Notes under the pieces: generated by a model
Seen by the model: the letters and a program-made list of their open reading frames with translations, nothing else
The model's database searches: none
What the model was told of the DNA's origin: nothing
Shown: positions 16,714 to 26,027 of the stretch, piece by piece
Layout of the letters: each line of letters starts with the position of its first letter
Position numbering within the stretch: the first letter of the stretch is position 1
Position numbers and translations under genes: made by a program
From: Methanoculleus chikugoensis
Lineage (GTDB): Archaea > Halobacteriota > Methanomicrobia > Methanomicrobiales > Methanoculleaceae
NCBI RefSeq assembly: GCF_900095385.1
Contig: NZ_FMID01000055.1
Location: forward strand, 22,360 to 86,359
Direction: 5' to 3'
Length of the DNA stretch: 64,000 bases

Positions 16714-16726
16714 ACTAAATGTTAGT
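16714..16726. promoter_or_regulatory. Palindromic operator candidate for the ArsR gene
   Basis: ACTAA-ATG-TTAGT is a perfect 5+3+5 inverted repeat ending 5 bases before the ArsR start codon and overlapping the A/T-rich promoter patch. The position suits autorepression. Confidence 0.45.
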
Positions 16727-16746
16727 GATTCAACCATAAAAAAGGA

Positions 16747-18213
16747 TCATTCGAAGAGGCGGTAGTTCGGCGCCTCGTCGGTGATCATGATGTTGTGCGG
16801 GTGGCTCTCGCCGTACCCCGCAGGCGTGATCCTGAGGAATCTACCGTTTCTCTTCATATCGGCTATCGTCTTCGAACCCGTGTAGCCCATGGCGGACTTC
16901 AGGCCGCCGACAAGCTGGTAGATGACGTCCGCAACCCGGCCGACGTAGGGGGTGACCCCCTCGACGCCCTCGGGGACGAACTTGGTCCTCCCGATCTCCT
17001 TCTTCTGGAAGTAGCGGTCGCTCGACTCGCCGCTGCTCATGACGCCGAGCGATCCCATCCCGCGGTACTGCTTGTAGCGCCGGCCCTTGATCGTCGTGAC
17101 CCTCCCCGGCGCCTCGTCGGTGCCGGCAAAGAGGCTGCCCGCCATGATGCAGTCCGCGCCGGCGGCGATCGCCTTTGCGATGTCCCCTGAGTAGCGGATG
17201 CCGCCGTCGGCGATCACCGGCACGTCGGCCTCGTGCGCCACCCCGGCAACGTTCGCGATCGCAGAGACCTGCGGCACGCCCACGCCCGCGACGATCCTCG
17301 TGGTACAGATGGAGCCCGGCCCGATACCGACCTTCAGCCCGTCCACCATCCCGGCAAGGGTCGAGGCCGCCTGCTTCGTCGCGATGTTCCCGGCCACCAC
17401 GTCGACGGCGACGCTTGCCTTGATCTCGCCGACCGCCTTGACGACGTTCATGTTGTGGCCGTGAGCGCAGTCCACCACCAGGGCGTCGACCCCCGCCTCG
17501 ACGAGCATCATCGCCCGGTTGAAGTCGAAGGGGCCCACCGCGGCGGCGACCCGGAGTTTCCCGTTGGCATCGCGGTTCGCACGGGGATACTGCCTCTTTT
17601 CGAGGATATCCCGCATCGTGATGATGCCGACCAGGCACCCTTCCGCGTCCACGACCGGGAGCCGCTCGACCTTGTTCGCATACATCGTCTCGAGCGCGTT
17701 CTCCGCCGTGATGTCCTCAGAAGCCGTAATCAGTTTCTTCGTCATGTAGCCGGTGATCTTCGCCTCGCCGCGTTTCGGGAGGATCGCCCTGATGTCCCTG
17801 CGGCTGACGATACCAATCACCTTGTCGTTCTCGATGACGGGCACGCCCCCGATACCGTACTGCCGCATGATCCGCTCCACGTCGGTGACCGTGGCCTCGG
17901 GATCGACCGCCACGACCTCGCGCTCGATCAGGTCTTCGGCCTGCTTGACGATCCTGACCTCGGCGACCTCGTTTTCAGCGGTCATGTTCCGGTGGATGAC
18001 ACCGATGCCGCCTTCGCGGGCCATGGTTATCGCCATCACCGACTCGGTCACGGTATCCATGGCGGCGCTCACGAGAGGTATATTCAGGGGGATGTTGCGC
18101 GAGAACCGCGACCTGACATCGGCCTCATCGGGCTCGACCCATGATTCGGCGGGCTCAAGAAGCACGTCGTCGAACGTAAATGTTGTTTCCATCTCCATCT
18201 TCTCGCTGTACAT
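16747..18213 (-). CDS. guaB: Inosine-5'-monophosphate dehydrogenase
   Basis: 488 residues. Oxidises IMP to XMP with NAD, the first committed step to GMP. The TIM barrel is interrupted by two CBS domains (about 95-215, MRQYGIGGVPVIENDKVIGI and VERLPVVDAEGCLVGIIT). Catalytic loop GIGPGSICTTR contains the active-site Cys; the flap EGVEGVTPYVG carries the later active-site region. The start lies 3 bases after the mfnB stop with an overlapping GGTGA ribosome site, so the two are coupled. Confidence 0.97.
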   Translation of the reverse strand: MYSEKMEMETTFTFDDVLLEPAESWVEPDEADVRSRFSRNIPLNIPLVSAAMDTVTESVMAITMAREGGIGVIHRNMTAENEVAEVRIVKQAEDLIEREVVAVDPEATVTDVERIMRQYGIGGVPVIENDKVIGIVSRRDIRAILPKRGEAKITGYMTKKLITASEDITAENALETMYANKVERLPVVDAEGCLVGIITMRDILEKRQYPRANRDANGKLRVAAAVGPFDFNRAMMLVEAGVDALVVDCAHGHNMNVVKAVGEIKASVAVDVVAGNIATKQAASTLAGMVDGLKVGIGPGSICTTRIVAGVGVPQVSAIANVAGVAHEADVPVIADGGIRYSGDIAKAIAAGADCIMAGSLFAGTDEAPGRVTTIKGRRYKQYRGMGSLGVMSSGESSDRYFQKKEIGRTKFVPEGVEGVTPYVGRVADVIYQLVGGLKSAMGYTGSKTIADMKRNGRFLRITPAGYGESHPHNIMITDEAPNYRLFE

Positions 18214-18216
18214 ACG

Positions 18217-18906
18217 TCACCTGAGCATCATCATTGCTTTCTCCACCAGTTCCGCCCTGACCGCCGTTGAGCGGTCGCCTCCGCAGACCATCCCCCGGAC
18301 ACCAATGATCTCGGGGTCGATCCGCTTTAAGGCATCGAGGTCCTCGAACTTCAGCGAACCGGCAAGAGCCGTCTGCAACCCGAGTTCCCGGTTCCGCGCG
18401 GTGAACTGGTCCAGTGTCTCCTCGTCCATGAACTCAAAGAGACTCTTCCCATCCTTAATACCGGTGTCGATCATGGCGATGTCGGCCCCGGCGTCAGCGA
18501 CCAGAGAACTGATCGCGAACGGCGAGATCGTGCCCATCCTCGCAAAATCGGCATAGGCGGCGATGACGACGTATTTTTCGGGAAACTCGCGTTTCACCGC
18601 CGTGGTCACCGCCTCGATGACCTCGCGGGCGCGGTCGTCCCCGTCGAACATCAGGCCGACTTTGATGTAATCGGCACCGGCATGCGCGGCGCCGTATGCA
18701 GAAAGAGCTGCTGTTCCCGGTTTATACTCATTGTCCCCGATTGCAGCGCTGACAGGCTTCTTGCCGGCGATCTCCTTGATTCCCCGGATGATCCAGGGGA
18801 AATTCGCGCCCAGCGACCCTTCCGAGGGTTTCTTTACGTCGATAATGTCAGCGGAAAGCGAGCTTCTTGCCTCCTCAATGCTGCTTGGACTGACGAGTAA
18901 TTGCAT
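18217..18906 (-). CDS. mfnB: (5-Formylfuran-3-yl)methyl phosphate synthase
   Basis: 229 residues. MfnB condenses two glyceraldehyde-3-phosphate molecules to the furan precursor of methanofuran, the C1 carrier of the first step of methanogenesis. The family start MQLLVSPSSIEEA, the Schiff-base region DIIDVKKPSEGSLGANFPW with conserved lysines, YIKVGLMFD and the C-terminal GVRGMVCGGDR are all present. It is upstream of guaB and divergent from a HisA-like gene with only 44 bases between start codons, so both promoters must overlap or the transcripts are leaderless. Confidence 0.95.
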   Translation of the reverse strand: MQLLVSPSSIEEARSSLSADIIDVKKPSEGSLGANFPWIIRGIKEIAGKKPVSAAIGDNEYKPGTAALSAYGAAHAGADYIKVGLMFDGDDRAREVIEAVTTAVKREFPEKYVVIAAYADFARMGTISPFAISSLVADAGADIAMIDTGIKDGKSLFEFMDEETLDQFTARNRELGLQTALAGSLKFEDLDALKRIDPEIIGVRGMVCGGDRSTAVRAELVEKAMMMLR

Positions 18907-18950
18907 AGAAATTAATGATCCTTCTCCCTAATAGTGATTACGTTGAGGAC

Positions 18951-19631
18951 ATGGAACTGATTCTTGCAGTCGATCTGGCAGGCGGTCTCGTGGTGCACGG
19001 GAAGTCCGGAGACCGCGCCGGCTACCGGCCGCTGACCTGGGGGCTTGCCCCTTCGGCCGAGCCGGAAGCCTACCTATCCGCGCTCGCGCCCCGGTATCTC
19101 TATATCGCCGACCTCGAGCGTCTCCAGGGCGGGGCGCCGCAGGACGACCTCGTCCGGCGCTGTGCCGCCATGGTCGAGCGATGCTACCTCGATCGAGGCT
19201 GCCGGACTCCCGCCGAATGCGCTGCGGTCGAGGGCGTGACGCCGGTCGTCGGCACCGAGACGGCCGCAACGGCGATCGAGGACCTCGCAGCCTACCGGGG
19301 CGGTTACCTGAGCATCGACGTCAAAGGCGGCCGGGTGCTCCCCTGGGGCATCTCCCCGGCGGAGATGCTGCGCCGTGCGGCGGCACTCTCGTTCGAGGGG
19401 TGCATCCTCCTGAACATCGGCGCCGTTGGGACGGAGCGCGGCCTCGACCGTGAGGAACTCGAAGAACTGCGGGCATGCTACTCCGGCCGCCTCCTCTACG
19501 GGGGCGGGGTCGCCGGTGCCGACGACATCCGCCTCCTCGCCGACGCCGGGTTCGACGGGGCGATCATAGCAACTGCCGTTCACCGCGGCACGGTGCCGCT
19601 CGAGTGGCTCCGGAGGGGGCACCCGTGCTGA
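18951..19631 (+). CDS. HisA-like TIM-barrel protein
   Basis: 226 residues, (beta/alpha)8 barrel of the HisA/HisF superfamily. It has the N-terminal ILAVDLAGGLVVHGKSG, the barrel strand YLSIDVKGGRVLPWG and the late phosphate site LLYGGGVAGADDI. True HisA normally has more histidine-pathway residues, and methanogens carry this paralogue besides HisA. Divergence from mfnB suggests, but does not show, a role in methanofuran or related pathways. I chose the ATG at 18951. It overlaps tmk by 7 bp. Confidence 0.8.
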   Translation: MELILAVDLAGGLVVHGKSGDRAGYRPLTWGLAPSAEPEAYLSALAPRYLYIADLERLQGGAPQDDLVRRCAAMVERCYLDRGCRTPAECAAVEGVTPVVGTETAATAIEDLAAYRGGYLSIDVKGGRVLPWGISPAEMLRRAAALSFEGCILLNIGAVGTERGLDREELEELRACYSGRLLYGGGVAGADDIRLLADAGFDGAIIATAVHRGTVPLEWLRRGHPC

Positions 19632-20242
19632 TCACCATCGAGGGGATCGACGGGAGCGGCAAGAGCACGCTTCTTGCCCGTCTCCACGAACTGCTCGCCG
19701 ACCTCGACCCTCTCTTCACCCGCGAGCCCGGCGCCACCTGGGTCGGCGAGTCGGTGCGGCGGGCGATCGCCGAGCGGATGGATCCGATCACCGAGGCGCT
19801 GCTCTTCTGCGCCGACCACGCCGCGCATATCGATACGGTGATCCGGCCCGCGCTCGACGAGGGAAGGCTCGTCGTCTCCGACCGCTACGCCGACTCGCGG
19901 TTCGCCTACCAGCCGGTCGTCCTCGACGGCGTCCTCCCCGACCCGCTCTCCTGGCTGCGCCGGATTCACGAGGGGTGGTCGATCCGGCCCGATCGGACGT
20001 TCCTCCTGGTTCTGCCGGTAGAAAACGCCGTCTCAAGGCTTGGCCCTGAGAAAAAGAGAGAGTATTTCGAGAGCGCCGCTATCCTCTCGCGGGTGCAGGA
20101 GAACTACCTGGGCCTTGCGGCGGCCGACCCTTCAAGGTTCGTCATCGTCGATGCGCTGCTTCCAAAAGAAGAAGTTGCCCGGTTCATCGCCGACGAGATC
20201 AGGGCTGGTGCCCTATCGTCACGACGACGTCCCCGAGCGTGA
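19625..20242 (+). CDS. tmk: Thymidylate kinase
   Basis: 205 residues. Phosphorylates dTMP to dTDP. The P-loop [11 protein letters not shown] is at the N-terminus, [11 protein letters not shown] forms the DRX-type substrate region, and [12 protein letters not shown] is the conserved DRY motif that binds TMP. The GTG at 19625 sits inside the HisA-like stop (7-base overlap). The C-terminus runs 44 bases into the 3' end of the convergent valS gene. Confidence 0.92.
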   Translation: MLITIEGIDGSGKSTLLARLHELLADLDPLFTREPGATWVGESVRRAIAERMDPITEALLFCADHAAHIDTVIRPALDEGRLVVSDRYADSRFAYQPVVLDGVLPDPLSWLRRIHEGWSIRPDRTFLLVLPVENAVSRLGPEKKREYFESAAILSRVQENYLGLAAADPSRFVIVDALLPKEEVARFIADEIRAGALSSRRRPRA

Positions 20243-22790
20243 GGACGTCCACCTCTTCTCCCGCCACCCGGTAGGCGACCTTCGGCGTGAAGGAATCGGC
20301 AGGCACCGGGATCTCCTCGCCGTCGGTCGTGACGGTTGCGGGCGGGTTCTTGAGCAGTTCCGGCGGGAGCGCCTCCACGGCCTGCATGAACCCCCGCGCC
20401 TGCTTCCTGAGCGTCGGCCCGATCACCGCCATGTTGAAGTCCACGCCGCTCACGACCTCTTCGAGTCTGGGCGCCCCGGCGGACCAGTGGGCGTCGGCAT
20501 TGAGCGCCCGCCCGGCGTCGCCGGCGTCGTCGACCGGTTCAGGCGCGTAGATCATCACGTGGCCGAGCGGGGCGTTCAGCGCCATGCCCTTATCGTGCTT
20601 GTAGCGCCGGAGTTCCGCGATCGTCTTCACCAGGAGATCGCCGTGGCGCCGCGCTTCGTCGTCGGCGTATGAAAAGTCCGGCCAGGCCTCTTTGTGCACG
20701 CTCTCGCCGGTGAGGTTGTGGTAGCACTCCTCCGCGAAGTGCGGGATGATCGGGGCGAGGAGACGGCAGAGGACGTCCATCGTCGTCTGGAGCGCACTGC
20801 AGGCGCTGGCCCTGCTGCTGTCGTCCGTATAGAGGCGCCCCTTCGCGATCTCGATGTAGTCGTCGGCGAGCGTGTTCCAGGCGAACTCCCGGATCGCCCT
20901 GAGCGCCCGGTCGAACTGGTAGCCCTCCATCGCGACGGTGACCTCCGCGACCGTCTCGGAGAGCCGGACGAAGAGCCACCGGTCGGTGAGTTCCGTCACC
21001 GGCGCTTCGGGATCGGCACCTTTCTCCAGGTGCCCCATGACGAACCTGAAGATGTTCCAGAGTTTGGTCTGGAACCGGGACGCGGCGACGACGTCGTTCC
21101 AGCTGAACATGATGTCCGAGCCGGTCGCAGCGCCCCCGGCACCCCACTGCCGGAGCGCGTCCGCGCCATACTGCCCGACGATCTCCTCGGGAGCGATGAT
21201 ATTGTTCCTGCTCTTGCTCATCTTGAACCCGTCTTCCCCGAGCACCATCCCATTCACCAGGATCTCGTTCCAGGGGTGGCTCCCGACCAGCGCCTTCGCC
21301 CGGAGGATCGTGTAGAACGCCCACGTCCGTATGATGTCGTGGCCCTGGGGGCGGAGCTGCGCCGGGAAGTACGGCGGTTTACCGGTCCCGTCCCACCCGG
21401 TGACGTGGAGCGCCGATATCGAGGAGTCCATCCAGGTGTCGAGGACGTCCTTCTCGCCGGTGAACTCCGATCCGCCGCACTTCGGGCAGGGGGCCTTCGG
21501 CTTGTCGACGGTCGGGTCGATCGGGAGGTCTTCCTCGGCTGGGAGGACCATCTCGCCGCAGGCGGTGCAGAACCAGACCGGGATCGGGGTCGCGAAGATC
21601 CGCTGCCGGGAGACGCACCAGTCCCACTCCATGGATTCCGCCCAGTTCTCCATCCGGGTAAACATGTGCTCCGGCGTCCAGGAGACCCTCCGCGCCGCAT
21701 CCATGATCTCGTCCCGGTGGACCCGGACGAACCACTGTCGCTCCGAGAGGATCTCGATCGGGGTCTTGCACCGCCAGCAGGTCCCCACCCGCTGTTCGAG
21801 TTCCTCCTGCCGCTTCAGGATCCCGGCCTTCTCCATATCCGCGAGGATCGCTTCCCTGCAGGCCTCCGACGTCATCCCTTCGTACGGGGCCGCGGTTGCG
21901 GTCATGACGCCCTGCCGGTCGATGGCTTTCCGGAGATCCAGGCCGTGCTGCTTCCACCAGTAGACGTCCGTCTTGTCGCCGAACGTACAGATCATCACCG
22001 CACCGCTGCCGAACTCCGGATCGACCGCGACGTCCTCGATGATCGGAACATCGTGACCGAAGATCGGGACGGTGAGCCTCTTTCCCTTCATCCCGCGGTA
22101 CCGCTCATCGTCGGGGTGGACGGCCACGGCAACGCAGGCCGCGAGCAGTTCCGGCCGGGTGGTGGCGATCTCGACGCCGTCGAAGTCGAAGTAGTTGAGT
22201 TTGGTGGTGCGGGGCGCGTAGTTGACCTCGGCGAACGCGATGGCCGTCTCGCACCGGGTGCAGAAGTTCACCGGATGCTCGCTCTGGTAGATGTCGCCGG
22301 CTTTGAGCATCTGCAGGAACGACGCCTGGGTCTTTCTGTAGTAGTCCGGGAGCATGGTGATGTATTCGTGGCTCCAGTCGGTCGAGAACCCGAGCCGCCG
22401 CATGGTCGCCCGCATCTTCTCGATGTTTGAGAGCGTGAGGTCGCGGCACATCTCCCGGAACTTCTCCCGCGGTACATCGTTCTTGGTGATCCCGTAGGTC
22501 TCCTCGACCTTCACCTCGGTGGGGAGGCCGTGGCAGTCCCACCCCTGCGGGAACATGACGTTGTAACCGCGCATGCGTTTGTACCGCGCGATGAAGTCGA
22601 TATAGCACCAGTTTAAAGCGTTCCCGATATGGAAGTTGCCGGTGGGGTAGGGAGGCGGCGTGTCGATGATGAACCGCGGTTTTGAAGAGACGGGGTCGAA
22701 ATAGTTGTCTTCATCCCGCCAGGTACTCTGCCAGCGCGTCTCCACTTCTTCGATATCGTAGTTTTTGGGTAGTTTATGTGACGGCGACAT
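20199..22790 (-). CDS. valS: Valyl-tRNA synthetase
   Basis: 863 residues, class Ia synthetase. The HIGH motif reads HIGN within [17 protein letters not shown], and KMSKS appears as FKMSKSRNN. Archaeal ValS markers include [19 protein letters not shown], the editing domain [17 protein letters not shown], and [16 protein letters not shown]. Cysteine pairs (CTRC, CWRC, CTAC/CPKC) form zinc knuckles. I placed the start at the ATG at 22790 ([20 protein letters not shown]); the upstream extension in the open frame is not conserved-looking. Isoleucyl-tRNA synthetase was considered, but the motifs favour valine. Confidence 0.94.
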   Translation of the reverse strand: MSPSHKLPKNYDIEEVETRWQSTWRDEDNYFDPVSSKPRFIIDTPPPYPTGNFHIGNALNWCYIDFIARYKRMRGYNVMFPQGWDCHGLPTEVKVEETYGITKNDVPREKFREMCRDLTLSNIEKMRATMRRLGFSTDWSHEYITMLPDYYRKTQASFLQMLKAGDIYQSEHPVNFCTRCETAIAFAEVNYAPRTTKLNYFDFDGVEIATTRPELLAACVAVAVHPDDERYRGMKGKRLTVPIFGHDVPIIEDVAVDPEFGSGAVMICTFGDKTDVYWWKQHGLDLRKAIDRQGVMTATAAPYEGMTSEACREAILADMEKAGILKRQEELEQRVGTCWRCKTPIEILSERQWFVRVHRDEIMDAARRVSWTPEHMFTRMENWAESMEWDWCVSRQRIFATPIPVWFCTACGEMVLPAEEDLPIDPTVDKPKAPCPKCGGSEFTGEKDVLDTWMDSSISALHVTGWDGTGKPPYFPAQLRPQGHDIIRTWAFYTILRAKALVGSHPWNEILVNGMVLGEDGFKMSKSRNNIIAPEEIVGQYGADALRQWGAGGAATGSDIMFSWNDVVAASRFQTKLWNIFRFVMGHLEKGADPEAPVTELTDRWLFVRLSETVAEVTVAMEGYQFDRALRAIREFAWNTLADDYIEIAKGRLYTDDSSRASACSALQTTMDVLCRLLAPIIPHFAEECYHNLTGESVHKEAWPDFSYADDEARRHGDLLVKTIAELRRYKHDKGMALNAPLGHVMIYAPEPVDDAGDAGRALNADAHWSAGAPRLEEVVSGVDFNMAVIGPTLRKQARGFMQAVEALPPELLKNPPATVTTDGEEIPVPADSFTPKVAYRVAGEEVDVLTLGDVVVTIGHQP

Positions 22791-22977
22791 TTTCAGCGTA
22801 TAATCTCTCTCTTCCCAGTGAAATATATTGTTGGGCTTTCCCCGGCCGGGTATTCCCGGGAGCGCACGGGTTCGCCGCACCCGGCCCGGAATTCCTGCAA
22901 CGTTCACCGCTAAAAACCGCGAGACGGCAGGTGTTCGACCCTAAAGGCTTTGTCCCTGCACTTCCAACCGTATACGA

Positions 22978-24174
22978 ATGACAAAGCCTCTGGGGTTGGT
23001 TCTGGCATCGGTGCTCACCCTCGTCTTCATAGGCCTTGCTCCCCTGCTCCAGCCGGCGTGGCTGCTCACGCTCTTCCTCGTTCCGTTCTCGCTCGTCCTC
23101 TTCCTCATCAAGGATACCCGATATATATCGCTCTCGATCATCGCACTTGCCGTGCTCTACGGGCTCGGCTGGCTCTCGACGTTCGTCTTCACCTGCACGC
23201 TCGGCATCGTCGTGACCGGGGAGGCGGCGTTCCGCGTTACCGGAGGGAAGCACGCGTCGTATCTCCACCACCTGGTTGCCGCAATCGTCGTATCGATTGC
23301 GGTGATGCTCTACCTGCAGTACGCCGCGCCGCTCGTCGCCGTGATGGGGGTGGTCGTCGCGGTGCTCCTCCGGGCGGCTCTCCGGGGGCGGGACGATGCC
23401 CTGATGATCGAGGCGCTCGGCGTCGCGATGACGATGTTCCTCTTCGAGGAACTCAACTTCGAGGTCGAACTGACTCTTCTCATCGCCGCGGCGCTCATCG
23501 GGTTCGGGTTCGGCTACACCGCCTACCGGTTCCGGGTGGCCGACGTCAGCGGCCTCTTCTCAGGCGCCATGATCGGGATCATCCTGATCGTCTTCGCGGA
23601 CGTCCGGTGGTTCCTGATCATGCTCACCTTCTTCATCATCGGTGCCGGGGCTACCCGGTACCGCTACCGCGACAAGGAGCAGCTCGGTGTCGCCCAGGAG
23701 CACGGGGGCGTACGCGGCTACTTCAACGTCTTCGCAAACGGCCTGGTGGCGACGGCCGCCGCCATCCTCTTTGGGTTGACGGGGCACCCGGCATTCGTGG
23801 CGCTCTTCATGGGCAGTGTCGCCTCCGCCGCCGCCGATACCGCCGCAAGCGAGATCGGGGTCACGGGGAAGATGCCGTACCTGATCACGACGCTCAAGCC
23901 GGTGCCGCGGGGGACGAACGGCGGGGTGACCGTGCGGGGCGAGGCGGCGGCCGTCATCGCATCCGCCGTCGTCGCCGTCGTCGCATGGGCGATGGGTGTC
24001 GCCGACCCCGGGATGGCCGTCGTCACGGTCGCCGCCGGGTTCATCGGCACCAATGTCGACAGCCTGGTGGGCGCGACGCTCGAGAACAGCGGCAGGATCG
24101 GGAACTCGGGCACGAACCTGATCGCCACGTTCTCGGGCGGGATCTCGGCGATGCTGATCTATATTCTGGTGTGA
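22978..24174 (+). CDS. DUF92 integral membrane protein
   Basis: 398 residues with about 11-12 membrane helices. The C-terminal half is a DUF92 domain, recognised by FMGSVASAAADTAASEIG, TNGGVTVRGE and GFIGTNVDSLVGATLE. Plant and cyanobacterial members of DUF92 (VTE6) are phytyl-phosphate kinases, so a CTP-dependent polyprenyl-phosphate kinase role is plausible here, perhaps in archaeal lipid salvage. That function is family inference only. The N-terminal half (about 1-170) adds extra helices not needed for the domain. Confidence 0.85.
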   Translation: MTKPLGLVLASVLTLVFIGLAPLLQPAWLLTLFLVPFSLVLFLIKDTRYISLSIIALAVLYGLGWLSTFVFTCTLGIVVTGEAAFRVTGGKHASYLHHLVAAIVVSIAVMLYLQYAAPLVAVMGVVVAVLLRAALRGRDDALMIEALGVAMTMFLFEELNFEVELTLLIAAALIGFGFGYTAYRFRVADVSGLFSGAMIGIILIVFADVRWFLIMLTFFIIGAGATRYRYRDKEQLGVAQEHGGVRGYFNVFANGLVATAAAILFGLTGHPAFVALFMGSVASAAADTAASEIGVTGKMPYLITTLKPVPRGTNGGVTVRGEAAAVIASAVVAVVAWAMGVADPGMAVVTVAAGFIGTNVDSLVGATLENSGRIGNSGTNLIATFSGGISAMLIYILV

Positions 24175-24268
24175 AGCGGCGCAGGCTCCCTCCCCGGCCC
24201 CCGCTTCGCACCGTTCGGGGCACCTATGGAGAACATTTTGTATCGCCGCAACCAATAGTAGACTCACT

Positions 24269-24760
24269 ATGGAGAGCGGAACGGTTGTGGGGAACCGCGT
24301 CTTTGTCGCAGAGAACGCAACGGTCATCGGAGACGTGAGGCTTGCCGACGACGTGAGCGTCTGGTTCGGCGCTGTGGTCCGGGGCGACCGGGATACGATC
24401 ACGGTCGGAGCGGGCTCGAACATCCAGGACAACGCCGTCGTCCACACCACGCCCGGATTTGGGGTCACCATCGGTGCGGAAGTCTCGGTCGGGCACGGCG
24501 CCATCCTGCACGGCTGCACCATTCGCGACCGGGTGCTCGTGGGGATGGGCGCCGTCGTCCTGAACGGCGCGGTGGTGGGGGAGGGCTCCATCATCGGCGC
24601 CGGCGCGGTGGTGACGGAGGGGAAAGAGATCCCGTCAAACTCGCTCGTCCTCGGCGTGCCCGGCAAAGTGATCAGGGAGACGACGCCCGAGCAGCAGGAG
24701 AGCATCCTCCACAACGCGCGTGAATACGTCAACCTCGCAGGGAGGTACCGCCATGGCTGA
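24269..24760 (+). CDS. Gamma-class carbonic anhydrase-like protein
   Basis: 163 residues of left-handed beta-helix hexapeptide repeats ([LIV]GxxxxI pattern). The metal-binding histidines of the Cam/CamH group are visible: VVHTT, then VGHGAILHG. The acidic loop of Cam itself is absent, so this is the CamH-like subgroup, which may hydrate CO2 or act on acyl groups. It overlaps the HdrA-like gene by 8 bp and starts the operon gamma-CA / HdrA-like / MtnA / DUF116. Confidence 0.87.
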   Translation: MESGTVVGNRVFVAENATVIGDVRLADDVSVWFGAVVRGDRDTITVGAGSNIQDNAVVHTTPGFGVTIGAEVSVGHGAILHGCTIRDRVLVGMGAVVLNGAVVGEGSIIGAGAVVTEGKEIPSNSLVLGVPGKVIRETTPEQQESILHNAREYVNLAGRYRHG

Positions 24761-26027
24761 GGTCGTCGTCATCGGCGCCGGGGTCGCGGGCATCCAGGCG
24801 GCGCTCGACCTTGCCGACCACAACATCCACGTCCACCTCATCGAGCGCGAACCGACCATCGGCGGGCACATGGCCCAGCTCGACAAGACGTTCCCCACGA
24901 ACGACTGCTCGATGTGCATCCTCTCTCCGAAGATGGTCGAGGTGGCCCGGCACCCAAACGTCACCATCCATACCTGCTCCGAGGTCGAGGGGATCGAGGG
25001 CGAGGTGGGGAGGTTCCGCGTCCGGGTCAAAAAGCACCCCCGCTACATCCTCGAGAACGAGTGCAACGGCTGCGGGGACTGCGTCGCGATCTGCCCGGTG
25101 GAGGTCTACAACCGGTTCGACGCGGGCATCGGCGTCCGGAAGGCGATCTACAAGCCGCACGCCCAGGCGGTCCCGGACATCGTCGTCAAAGACCAGGAGC
25201 ACTGCATCGAGTGCGGGCTCTGCTACGATGCCTGCGGGAAGGAGGCGATCCTGCACGAGGACGAGGAGCGCCACCTCGAGATCGAGGCGGCAAGCATCGT
25301 CGTCGCGACCGGGTATGCGACGTTCGATGCCAAAAACAAGGCGCAACTCCGCTACCTTCTCATCCCCGACGTCATCACGAGCCTGGAGTTCGAGCGGATG
25401 ATCAACGCAAGCGGCCCGACGGGCGGGAAACTCAAGCGGCTCTCGAACGGCAAGCCCCCCCGGAGCGTGGCGTTCGTCCAGTGCGTCGGCTCCCGCGACC
25501 TCTCCGTCGGCCGCCCCTACTGCTCCGGCGTCTGCTGCATGTACGCGATGAAGAACGCCACGCTCATCCGTGAGAAGAACCCCGATATCGAGGTCGTTGT
25601 CTTCTATAACGACATCCGGGCATACGGCAAGGGCTACGAGGAGTACTACGAGCGGGCGAGGAGCCTCGGGGTCAGGTTCGTCCGCGGGTTCCCGGGCGAG
25701 GTGCTCGAGGAGAACGACCACCTGACGATGGTCGCGGAGAATACCGAGACCGGCGAGGTGGAGACGTTCCACCCCGACCTGGTCGTCCTCTCCGTCGGGC
25801 TCGAACCGGCCCAGGGTGCGGATGCGGTGGCCCGGATGCTCGGCATCCCGCGGGACGAGTCCGGGTTCTTCGGGGTCGCCGACCAGAAACTCGGCCCCGT
25901 GCTCACGGTGAAGCCCGGGATCTACGTGGCAGGAACCGCCACCGCGCCGAGGGACATCCCCGACTCCGTCGCGATGGGCGAGGCGGCGGCCATGCGGGCG
26001 TTCCTCGATACAATCAGGGTGGGATGA
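24753..26027 (+). CDS. HdrA-like iron-sulfur flavoprotein, short form
   Basis: 424 residues. FAD-binding starts at once (VVVIGAGVAGIQAALDLAD). The HdrA hallmark TNDCSMCILSPKMVEVARHP follows (about 49-68). A two-cluster ferredoxin insert comes next (ECNGCGDCVAICPVEVY and HCIECGLCYDACGKEA), then CVGSRD and CSGVCCMYAMK. Full HdrA has about 650 residues, with an N-terminal cluster domain and a C-terminal ferredoxin; both are missing here. It is therefore more likely a stand-alone redox flavoprotein than the electron-bifurcating HdrA of the MvhADG-HdrABC complex. The ATG at 24753 has a GGGAGG site. It overlaps mtnA by 4 bp. Confidence 0.85.
   Translation: MAEVVVIGAGVAGIQAALDLADHNIHVHLIEREPTIGGHMAQLDKTFPTNDCSMCILSPKMVEVARHPNVTIHTCSEVEGIEGEVGRFRVRVKKHPRYILENECNGCGDCVAICPVEVYNRFDAGIGVRKAIYKPHAQAVPDIVVKDQEHCIECGLCYDACGKEAILHEDEERHLEIEAASIVVATGYATFDAKNKAQLRYLLIPDVITSLEFERMINASGPTGGKLKRLSNGKPPRSVAFVQCVGSRDLSVGRPYCSGVCCMYAMKNATLIREKNPDIEVVVFYNDIRAYGKGYEEYYERARSLGVRFVRGFPGEVLEENDHLTMVAENTETGEVETFHPDLVVLSVGLEPAQGADAVARMLGIPRDESGFFGVADQKLGPVLTVKPGIYVAGTATAPRDIPDSVAMGEAAAMRAFLDTIRVG

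Noticed and set aside
20694..22430. 578-codon plus-strand open frame opposite valS
   Set aside because: Composition is that of an antisense shadow; the minus strand carries every ValS motif.
20199..22790. Isoleucyl-tRNA synthetase
   Set aside because: The DTWMDSSIS and [15 protein letters not shown] stretches fit archaeal ValS; IleS would have a WFDSG-type motif.
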